DNA of 64,000 nt from Uloborus plumipes (Eukaryota > Arthropoda > Arachnida > Araneae > Uloboridae), in NCBI GenBank assembly GCA_038373865.1, contig JAXGGA010006589.1:1-64000 (forward strand). Reading direction: 5' to 3'. A program made the translations under genes and the position numbers. Each line of letters opens with the position of its first letter. Within the stretch, counting starts at the first letter, position 1. Shown in pieces: positions 11,001 through 23,000 of the stretch. The notes under the pieces were generated by a model. That model did not search any database and was not told the origin of the DNA. It worked only from the letters and a program-made list of their open reading frames with translations.

Positions 11001-14000
11001 TGGATTTGTCGCAGTCCTTGACCAATGGTGCAGGGAGAGGTGAAACAAAGACCCACCCACTTACACAGACTATGAGCTGCTCAATGAGACATCTGCCTTG
11101 ACCATGCAAAATTAAAATGTTTTATCTCTTTGGATAATTTTTGTAATTGGATGACGTATTGAAGATGAGGAAAGTGACATCTAAGTTCTACAACCAATAC
11201 CAGAATTGCAAATATCATTCTATTTCCATCTGCGTATCACCTCTTCGTGAAAATGGACAATTCTAAAAAAAGGAGGATTCAAGTGCCATCTTGTCAAAGC
11301 CACTTTGTACTTTTAGATCTCTTTTCCTCTGTCTGAATTGTGACAGCTGAGTTGCGAAACAGCACTTTCTTTCATTTTTACCTGCAATATGTGTTTCCTG
11401 AAATTTGCTCAAGATAAATCTTGGTGGCTCCTTGTTCACAGACTACAACAGTACACTCAACTTTAATTGAACAATAGGAGCAACATCCGGCTCTCTGAGC
11501 TTGGTCCTGGATTACGGCTATCTTGTGTCTGATCACTAAAACTAGATTGACAGAACTACAATTTGTGTTTAAATAGCTGTTAATGAAGAGATAAGGTCAT
11601 TCTAATTATTTTTTGTTGATCCCTCCTAACCATAAAAATATAACAGCAGAGTTACTACTAAAGATCTTTCTCATTTTCCCAGAATTTTTGAGTTAAGGTT
11701 TGGGGTTTCTGAGTTTCTGGGACCCATAATTAAGCAGAAGCTGCATTTATTTGTGATGAATTAGCGTAAAACCCTACTGTTAATACATAAATGAGAACCA
11801 TGTATTGCAAAAAATAATTTATTTTAAGTTTAGTTATTTTATGTTTTTTAGTATATGATTCTGACCTGTATGAACTAAAGTGAAATTTTGTTTTTTATAG
11901 CATGACTGTCAGGAATTTCTGGCATTGTTATTGGATACAATGCATGAAGAACTAAACACTGCCAATAAACTTAACAAACCAGATCAATTAACTTCTATTT
12001 TCAATAATTGTAAAGACGCTATTTGTGAAACTATCAAATCTAAATACGATTGTGAACAAAAAGAAAACCATTGTGATATGACCGACAAAGTAGCGATGGA
12101 AACAAATGAAATAGTATCCACTGCAAGTAAAGAGCCTCATTTAAATTTCTTGTGTGATGACAGTATGCAGGGCGATACTGCTGCCGCAAACAATATCAAG
12201 CAGTTGAAAACAAACTTAAGCCGTACTCAAAAGAAAGACTTAGCTGAAGCGACCATTTACGAACGGAATACAGAAAAGATGGCCGATCTGCTTATAAACA
12301 ATAATAAATTAGATAAAATACTCAATAAAAATGAATTGGATGTTTCTTTCAATTCAGAAAATGAAAATTTGTGCAATCATAAACTGAAAACTGAAAAGAA
12401 AAATCATATAGTGCTGCTGAATGACAAAGATAAAAAACTTGAAAAAAATGAGCTGGCGGACAAACTAAATTCTGCTCGGAAGCTCCCTAGCATTGAAGAT
12501 TTTGTGAAAGACACAAAAACTTTGAATACTAATGTACTAGTGTCGGATGAAACTAATAATTTATTTAAATTTGATAGTGAGAAATTTCCTAAGCATGAAT
12601 CAAATCGCCTGCAGGAAACAGTGGACAATTTAGGCCAAATAGTAGACTTGGGCATAAAACAAGGTGGGATAAAGAGAGTGAAAATCACAAACATCATTCA
12701 TGAAAAACACAAAATACTCGAAAATGGGGAACAAGCTGCCTCTTGTTCTGCACTCCATAAGCGATTGAAAATTGAAAATATGGACACTAGTTTAGATTCT
12801 CCTATCAATGAGCAGGAGGACACAAGTGATATGGAACAAATGCCATGTGATGAGTGCTCAGAGGGTTCAAGTCAGTCCAGTGAACTATATGCTCTAAATT
12901 CTGAGTGTCGAGTCATCTTGTTTGCAGAAGAGATCCGTAGAGCATATAACCATTGGGACCAATACAAGTTGCTCAATCAATCAATTATTGTTGATACTTT
13001 TCATGGACAGTTTAGAAGCTCTGTAAGTACTTTTTAATATGTTTTTGTATGTTTGAGTTCTTGAAATAATAGTATGCATCTTTGAATTATTTGTTAAACC
13101 ACTTAATTTGGGGTGATTTATTTCAAGAATTTATAACAATTTTTTTGGATGAATTACTTGATCTGTTTTTCTCCCTTTCAGATAGATTTTATAGTACTAC
13201 AGTCGACACTCGATATAACGACCGTCTCCATCCTATAGAAAACGATCTTTATAACAAGTGGTCGCTATAAGGGGTAGAATATAGAGTATATTAGGATACA
13301 GTTGGGGGTTTTATCACCGCTCGTTATATTAGGATGGTCTTTATAACGAGCGTCGACTGTATTATGCAGTGAATAATTATACATGTATTCAAAATGTAAA
13401 ATCTGTTCAAAGATGTATCCTTAGGGATTTGTGCTGCTGGTTGCATGGAACATATTTAAACTATACTTCAAGTGTTATAATGATTTATTGTGATAAAAAG
13501 TGTTTGATGCCTCAGGGCATTTTGGCAATATAAGGGCAATAGTTGCACTAAAGGAGTGACATTATGCTCTCAAACTGTATGAGTTTCAACTAATCTTATA
13601 CAATGAGTATGTGGCTTACAAATTGACGTATTCTCCAGTGGGGCCAGAACCAGGGACCTCTGTGATGGTAGCCCAGTACTTAGGTCGCTGAGCCGAAAGG
13701 CCTCGTGACTTGGCGGGCAAAGTTGGGTGATGTGCAGTGGTTGGAAAAACTACTTTTATTTTGTAGTGAACTACAACTACTTTTCTCAAAATGTAGCAAC
13801 TACAAAATACTTTTGAAATGTCGTTGCTACTTCGCTACTTTTAAAAAATAAAACAAATAAAATGTTAAAAAATAAACAATGTTTGAAGATTTAACGAAAA
13901 AAATCGAAAAATGGTTTATTTTCATAAATTACCGCATTTGGACACAGAATATTACTAAGAATTGTCTAACGTAAGCTATGACAAATTGATATCTATTTTC

Positions 14001-17000
14001 TTTTCGGACCTCAAACATAGCATTATCCCTCTTTCAAATTGGCAGTCTGTCAACACCTGGCGCCCACCAGCCTTTGTAAACAATGAGGTTCACGGATGTG
14101 TGTTCTTAGTGAGGCCCGATCCCATGTCCTTCCTGATGGTAACCGAGTACTTTATCCATTGAGCCAAAATGACTTGACGGCTCGGGGGCAAAATTAGTTT
14201 GTTCTCTCAGACATGTGCCACACACTTATCTAATATTTCGTCATTGCGAAAAACATAATTTGAATTCGAGATGTCATTTTTTAAAAAATCATTTTATATT
14301 ATAAGTATATGTATATTTACCTGGTATAAGTATATGTATACCCGGAAATCGCTACAAACTACTATTATTTTGTATCGCGCTATTCACTACTTTACTTTTT
14401 TTTTAAAGTAGTGCGCTACACTACAAACTACTTAAAATGTAGCTACTACTGTAGTTTCGCTACTTGTAGCATGCTACTTCTGACCATTGGTTAAATGCTC
14501 TCTTAGTAAGCCACCGGGGAACACGTCAATTTGTATGCCATAAGTAGTTTCGTGCATTGACATTTCTAGGGACAAATGTGAGAAGTTTTATTCTTACTTT
14601 CTCCATCCCATTCTGATTTTTTACCCCTGAATAAGTAGTAAGTTGACTACATAAGTGTACAAACTTTAAAAACATGTAAATGAGCATAATTTTTACTAAT
14701 TTAACATTTATTTATCTTTTTATGTATCTATCTGTACTCCTATTTAGTAATTTAGTGCAAAAATAAAAATAAGATACCCATTTATACTTTTTAAAAATTG
14801 TATATTTTTTCTTTGTACATTTTAGGTTGTCTGTTCCCAGTGCTCGCATAATTCTATTACATATGAACCTTTTATGTACTTGCCTATATTCCTTCCTCAT
14901 GCATTAGAACGGCAAATAGGTTTGTATGATTTATGTGTTACATAATTTTTTTGCAGAAATAATGAGGCATTTTTTTTTTTATTTCATAGTTCCTCTTCGT
15001 TTTATATGCAACAATACTTCATATTTTTGTATTGTTTTTCTTAACTCAATTTTTACTGAGGACGTAAATTTTTGCTTAATTTTTATTCATTATTTTATAT
15101 GAAATGTTCCTAAAGTTAAACTTCAATTTGAATCAGTGAGCGTAATTTTTAAATATAAACATTTTACTTCTTGGCTTCAAAATATTTTGTCCTCTCTCTC
15201 TAAATATATATAAGCATATATATACACAAGTTTTAAAAAAAAACAAAAACTTTGTAGTTTGCGCTTTGGAATTTTTGAGTTGACCGAACGAAACTACATC
15301 TGATTGTTTATCTCATATCAATTGTATATGATAAGCTGTTGAAAAAATAATTTCAACAAATGTTTAACTATGGCCATTCAGTAATATTTCCTTAATAAAT
15401 TGTTTCATTTCATAGTATGAGTAATACTTATTTATAAAAGAATTTGTTACATAAGGCATACTCTGAATTCTCTGAAAACTAGATTACCAATTTATTTTAA
15501 TATCGGGTGAAGCTAAGTAATTTAATTTGAAGGGACCTTTAAAATCAATTTGTCTGTAGCATAGTTTGTCGTATCCGCAAACAGTAAAGAACAACCAGGA
15601 GGATGGGGATAGGAAGTGTAGTTTGTTTTAAAAGTAATTTGTTTAAAGTGTTCGAATTGACAAAGTTCTACTGTATTATTTTATCATTTTTACTATTTGT
15701 TTTAATTTTGCAATGTAAATGAAGAGAAATTGAAATCTTTTTAACTGTTTTTCAGTGATTACTTTTGTACAAAACAATGGAAGTGCCCCTGTGCAGTACC
15801 TTGTAAATATTAACAAATTTGACCATGTAAATAAAATTAGGGAAGCCCTACAAAGACTTCTAGATGTCACCACAGAAGACATCATCATTGCTGAAGTCTT
15901 CGAAAATCACATTTCCAGGATTTTGGTACGCTTTAATGTAATTTCCTCTCAACCTTGCTAATAATAGCAATGATAATTCTAAGATGTGCAACATGATTGA
16001 TTATTTTCTTTAATCCTTATGTGAAAAAGGGATTGTTGAGTGATTTCATTTTTGTATAAAATATTCAGATCTTTCAAATCATCTGTTTAACAAAAAACCG
16101 CAGCAGAAAGATTTGCTTATTTATTTTTTTAAATGTTATAATTGTCAAAAAGGTTGAATGATTTTTTTAATATCACACATAATGTAATCACGCATAATGT
16201 AAACATAATTGTAATGAACAATTAGCTACATGTGTTTCACTAGTAAAAAAGGCTTGTATTTAAAACACCATGTGACTGAATCATAATTAATAATTTTGAA
16301 AATATGTATATGGCTAGTAGTTTTTTCCTAAATCTATGAGGTATATTTGAAATCCAAAATCGGTTTGCAAAACAAACTGATATTACACTAATTGTAAAAT
16401 TTAAATAGGTACCGATAACTTTATGTTAATACAAGTGCATATTCCTCCAAGAAAGTTTCTCAAGAACCTGTGATGTACATCGCAGCATCAGGATATTTCT
16501 GCTACCTGGTGTATATGTTTTTTAGTCTGTTGTTTAAAACATTGGTTCTCAACCTTTTTACAGCTACCGCCCCCTTTAGGATTGAAAATTGCTTCAACGC
16601 CCCCTTTGAGAACAGGCATAAAACTGGAAGGGGGAGGGAAGGTAAAGCATGTTTCTGGACAGTTTTAAAACTATCATTTTGCCCAAACATATTGTCGGGA
16701 AATGACTAGAGCAGAAAAACTGATATAAAGAAAAAAAAACACCAAGCATAATATTTTTTTTTAAACCAAGCACTTTTTGTTCTCTAAAAAGCTGTATCAG
16801 AGTGATAATCAAGTGCCTAGAATAAGACTATTAAATGAGTGAACGATTTTTAAGGTGAATGAGAACGTTTTGAAATAAAAATGCACTGTTTTCAACATTT
16901 TTGTTTGAAAACAAATATATTTTGAAAGATACACTACATTCAAATAGTTCCTTGACCAGGCCGATTCCAAACATTATGTACAGTGCTGTTCTTATTTACT

Positions 17001-20000
17001 TGTAAATATACAATACACATCCCCTATTTATTACGTACGGATATAGGATTTTACTGTGGAAGAACAATCACAAAGCCGGACCTTCTCATTTTCCCAGGAG
17101 CGACAAAGACTTGAAACTATGACCCATACCTGTCACCCTTAAAGATTATAAATCAAGTTTTAATTAAAAAATAAACTGAAGTAAGGGGAATTTACAAATT
17201 ACAAGATAAGTTAATTTCGAAGAAATTCTTTTTGAGTAATTTATTGCTATGATGGTTAGATCAGATAACAAGAGTTATAAATATACCTTTGACTACATCA
17301 GAGCAAAGATGGTGATGAGATATTGAAGGTATCCCCCAAAATTAGTTTGGAAAACAAAGTCTTAAAAATTCAGTATCTTTAATCTCAGGCTTCGTGGGGT
17401 TGAGACTTGGGTTCAGATTCTGCCCCAAGTGAAACATTTAAAACTGACACGATTTTAGGCAAATTTTGGTAACAGTAACTAGGGAGAAAGAGGTCTGTCT
17501 TAATGATTTTTCAAAATTGAAGTTATTTAAGGCTAAGTTCAACAATGTTACGGAGTCAGAGCTTTTTCCAACCTTCTCTGAAATTGAAGTATAAAAAGTG
17601 CAAACTTAAACTCTGAAGAATGCGATTGTTGCGATCTATAGTGTTGCTAGGAGGATGCTTTAACGGCACAAAGAATCTGTAAAGTCAGGTGATTCTCATC
17701 TAGACATTTTTAGAAACTGAACTCGTAAATACGCAATTTTAGGCTCTGTTTGGTCGCGATTGGAGAAGAGACGAGTAGTTTGATATTCCCTCCCTTCATC
17801 GAAAAATTTTCAAATGGACTTCAATAAAACACATTTTTTGGCTTTCTTAGGTAGTTAGGCTATGGAAGGAAGCACCCACCTCAAAAACAGTTTTTGAAAT
17901 TCAAGTGCTATTGGCACATTTTAGGCTGCCCTTCATGACATTAGGAGAAAGATCACGGTTCGGAAGATAACCCAAGAAAATAAATTTTAAAACTATCCTT
18001 TGGCGACATAGAAGCAGAAGATTTCCTGCCACCCATGCCTGAAACGTGTTATTTTCAAAATATACCCACCTCCCCCCTGCTGCAAAAAATATGTTCACCG
18101 CCCCTCAACACCTTCCCACCGCCCACCGGGGGGCAGTATCGCCCCTGTTGAGAACCGCTGGTTTAAAAGATCAATTGCAGTACTTTGATGCTTACTCGAA
18201 TTATTTAATTTTTATGTAAATTCTTTGCATTAAAAAAATATTTTGACTGCAGTCATTCTGGGTAAATTCGAGCTGCAATTTCTCTATTTTAAATTGCCCA
18301 CTCATATTTAAGTTTTATTGCCTTTTTTGCTGTAAAATGACAGAAACAGTTCTTAAGTATTTTACAGTTATCCAAATTGAAGAAATAATGATTAGTAAAT
18401 CTATTTCAAATGAATGATTAGCCTAATTGAAAACTATCCTGTCATTTTGTGTCACTTTGGACACACCCACAATGGTTTCTGAAATGGTTTCTAAAATAAT
18501 TATTAAAATAATAGTAGTGTAACTTCAATGCTGCAAAATAACATTTCCTAATGTCTAAAAATTCCTCCTCCGTATTTCACAACATCGCGAGATTTCTATT
18601 ATTTGTAATATTCCATAGAATGTTACAGTGTAAGAAAACTAAGTTGAACAACCTCAGCTGAAGAATACTTTCAGAATAATTAAAGGATGCAATAAGCTGT
18701 GTACAGTAGTGCCAACTTTTGTTTTGTGAAATAAAGAGTAGAAGAGAATTTCATGATCTTAATTGTGCAGCCCTAGGCCATCTAGTTTCTTTTTAAAATC
18801 AAAAATACTAAAATATTTGAAGGGGCACAAAAGTTAGCTAGCATAGTTCAAAGTTACCCTTAATAATTGTACTTTAAATATTAACTCCAGTTAATTGTGC
18901 AAAAATAGTCTTTAAAGTATTTTTGTGCTATTGATTGGTTAAATGAGCGATCAGTCAAGTAATATGCATTAATTTTTTATTGATTATGCATTTTCTATTT
19001 TAATGTTATCAGTCTTGGTAATTAAAATTTATTATGTCTCTTTATTGCTTTTTCAAATCATATTAAAGTTATATAATACTTAAATCCTAATGTTCTTTTG
19101 CATTATTAGAAATCTTGTATTTTTTAATTTATTGATGCATTTAAAAAAACTATTTGCTTGGTATGTTATTTCTGTTCAGTTATAGAAATGTCTAAATTAG
19201 TTACATTGCAACAAACTTTGCGACATCACCTTGCCACATTTATTATTCTTCCTTGTGTGTGCTTTGCCTTAAAATCTTGTGTAAAAACTTATGTTCTTTC
19301 AATTTTCTTTATTACAGGATGAAAACCAGTCCATTCGTAGAGTGAATGATTCTACCAGGTCTATTTATGCTTTTGAAGTTGGTAAAATGTGTGAACTGAA
19401 CTCTGATGCTTCAAAGAGCTCGAATGCAATTCCACTAAATTATACCGATACAAAAAAAGATGTCATAGCTCTCTCAAATGGTTGCCAATTTCAAGAGCCC
19501 AATATCTTTGAAACTTGGGAATCTTTTGGTGTGAAAACTTCTGCCACTTCTGTAAATAAGACTCAAGATGTAGGAGTAGATTTGACGACTGATTCTTCAT
19601 CTAGTTCAAATCCAACAAATGTGCAAGGGCCCGTCCAATGGCATTCTTGCACGATTTGCTTAGAAGAGCTACCTGAATATAATTTGTCTTGTCATCCAAA
19701 CTGTGAATGCATTCTTTGCAGTAATTGCATTGAAGTAAGTATCTTATAGGCAGCTAATACACTTGATTTTTTTCCCATGTTTTCTTGATTGTTATACTAA
19801 TGCAATTTTGTATGAGGGAGATTCTCAAAATAATTAAGAAATTTTGCCCTTAAACAGTCAAAATAGTATATTAGCATAGTTAGATAAAATTGAAAAGTAT
19901 CTGCGCACACAGCTGAAAACTATCTGCAAGCTTGTAATAGTCTATCATGAAAAAAAATGATTCCGATTCTAAAAATATTAAGCAGTTTTAATCATGATAA

Positions 20001-23000
20001 ATAATTACATTTTGTATGATTAGGGTTAAACAATTCATCAAATAGATTAGTTATATCTGTGATGGAACGGCAGGACTGAAATAAAAAATTATTCATAGCA
20101 GCAGGATTATCTTTACATTCTTTCTCAGAACTCTCATGTTCTCTTTTGTCATCTTTTAAAGAAGCAATTTCATCTTATAAGTTTTTTACATGATTTAAAA
20201 TTTCATCTAGCTTATTATCTACAGAATCTGCACTTCTTTGTCTTATTTCTGTCAGTTGTTGGTGCTCAGAAGTATTCTCAACAGCATCATTAGTAGGTAA
20301 TAGTGAATTCTCTTCAGATTGGACTTCAATAATGGGATCTGGATCTTCTTGGATTTTTGTAATCTGTTCAGTATCGTTTAAGGAACTGCAATGGGTACTT
20401 TTATTTGAGGCACTGTTGGCATTAATGAAGACAGATATGGATGTTTGTCCAGCGCTTCTATGATCAGTTGTGTTCTGAACTTTGTCTGCATGCTTACGTT
20501 GAATATGCAAAGCATAATTACGCTCACGTAACTCTTCGCCGCAAAAACGACATTTGACCTTTCGCGTTAAGCTCTGGCAACTGTGTTTGTTTCATCTCGC
20601 ACGCTTTAACTCGAAGCCGAAAATAAAGACAAGGCTTGAAACGCAAAGCGAATAAGACACCACGTTCTCCAATCTGATTGGCGACAAGCTGCGTCACTCT
20701 GGAGAGGGAGCGGCGAGCGCATCCAATGGTAAGAGCTTGAATACGCTTGGCGACGGAACGAGCGTCGAGCGGAAGTCCCGATTTGTAAGATTATCGCTCT
20801 TGCAACTGTGGTGTGCTGCTGTGAGTGACATCCAAAGTTTTGGCGATAAGGTTGTCGATTAATAGCAAAATTTAAATTCTTTTTTAAATAAAAATGAAAA
20901 ATGATTTTCGGTAGACCGATAGTCACCTAGTTAAAAACCAGTGGTTCGATAATTTGAGAGTTATTTTTAATTATTTTTGACTTTATTAACTTTATGCTAA
21001 AAGCAGTAACTAAGCCTAACGAGGGGAACTCTTGGAGAGATTTCCGGATGCTCTAAGGGTTACACGGTTAGACTTTCTCATTCTGGTGATCAACTATCCC
21101 ATTGAAAACAGAAAAGATGGACGACAGCCGACGTTGAACTCGAGTGATTGTCGCGAATTCGCGTATCCGCAGCGAATGTATTGATAACAAACTAAAGTTT
21201 AATATGTATTTACTGGAACCTACCTGTCTTTAAATCTCATTATACTTAACACATTATATAAAAAACAAGTAATTTAGTCAACCTACGATGCATCCTCGAG
21301 CGGCGAGCTAAGTCAGAAGAAACCTAAGAGAAAGCAACACATGACGTCACCACAAGAATGAGAGAGGAGGAAAAAAGCCATCTCCTGCCCTGAGGGAAGA
21401 GCGGAGGACAACGTCATCCCGTAGTGGAAGGTTCTAGAAGTTTTTGCACACGGCTCTCGGGTGACGGCACGTGCGAGTGTATGCAAATTAGAGTCTGAGA
21501 TATAAGCTCGTGTGGACCGATGTTCTATCTCTCTTCGATCTTTGTTGATCTTGAACGGTGAGCTACCGTCGAGGTAGTCTTGACTAGGGGCTCGCTCGTG
21601 AAGAGCGTTAGGCGGATGTTATGTTTTAGGTAGTTAGGTTTATTTTTAATAGTCGGAAATGTATCGCTAATTTTGATCATCGTACTTAGTCATGTACCAG
21701 AGCTTTTTCAAATAATAGTCAAGTAAGGTCTAGGTACGACTCTTTTTGATAATACGATTGATATTAGATAAATATATGAGAAATGTTTAGGTATAACTTT
21801 GATAAATTAATAAGGTTTTTTTTATGGCTTGGAGTTAATACTTTTCTTGTTTTTACTTTATACTAATGTTGTTAAATAAATTGTTTATTTTTGTGAATCA
21901 AGCTTATTCATCTTTCACTATCGTAAGTACTGACCCCTTCAGCTTATCAATCTGGGTTTATCAGCATTCTGCTTTATAAATATTAGCTTGTTGATATTTG
22001 ATCACTGGCACTACTTTTGGGCTATTCATTTCCTTATGAATTATGGCCCATCATGTATCTGCACAATGGCAAATATATCTACCTCACGCTCGTTATAAAG
22101 TGTCTATTTAATATTCATATCATATAACATAAAAAATATTAATTTTAAACAAAATTGAAAGTAAAAAGTAAGAAATACGATTATCGAGATACGTGCAAGT
22201 CGGAATTTGTGTCAATTTTTGCCGCACGGCGGAAAATGTATCCGCGCACGCGTGCGCGGGTGCGTCTATATTATCTAACTATGTATATTAGTCTCTGGAG
22301 TTTAAAAATAAAATATTTCAATAATTCAATTATTAATTATTAGAAGTTTTACTATCAATATTTTTCAAAGATGTTCATTAAAAAAATCAGTAAGCTTGTT
22401 GCTACTTTTGGCAAGAAATATGTGTTAATGAACTTTTTTTTTTAATACTCCAATTGTTGCTGACAATTTTATGAAATGCATCAATATTTTTATAATCTTG
22501 TCCTTTTTTTTTTCAAAAACAATTTTAAAATGCTTATCAACTATAGCTACAGTGTTTTTATTATTGTCATTATAATTATTATTCAGTTTAATTAAAATTG
22601 TCAAATATTAAGACTCCTTTCTGATTCCTGGTGGAAAATTCTCAAAATCATTTTGTCTGCCTTATGAACATTTATGTTTATATATGATCAATTTAAAGCT
22701 TTTTATAATGTGCACATAGTTTTTAACATGATGCATTCAAAAGCAAAATTTTGAAGCATATTACATTTAGTGGGTATGAATGTAAAAAAGAAAAAAATCT
22801 TGAAAACATTTCAATGATCATTCTATGTCATTACTAATCACTTTACTGTTTTAAATCATAAGATTTTCTGTAACAGAAAGATTTGTATGTGTATATTTTA
22901 TCTTGTGTGTAATGTTTCATGTATTGTTAAAAAAATTAATTTTATAAATATTCTTTTTTCTCTCTCTTAAGGTTTCTTGCAAGCATTACGGAGGAGATAA

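Larger units (their letters stand above)
13610..14540. mobile_element. Composite: inverted-repeat element with nested hAT-like MITE and SINE pieces
   Basis: Outer arms TACAAATTGACGTATTCTCC (13617 on) and the inverted ACACGTCAATTTGTA (to ~14535) pair over ~28 bp. Nested inside at 13735-14490 are termini CAGTGGTTGGAAAAACTACT and, inverted, CCAATGGTCAGAAGTAGC. Many CTACTTTT/AAAGTAGT words are present, typical of some hAT MITEs. Two tRNA-like stretches also lie within. Confidence 0.6.

Noticed and set aside
13082..13270. 62-codon plus-strand frame after a USP exon
   Set aside because: It runs from intron sequence into the pogo-type MITE and has no homology.
20606..20926. 106-codon minus-strand frame upstream of the zinc-finger pseudogene
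   Set aside because: No recognisable motif; more likely the 5' flank or promoter of the pseudogene.
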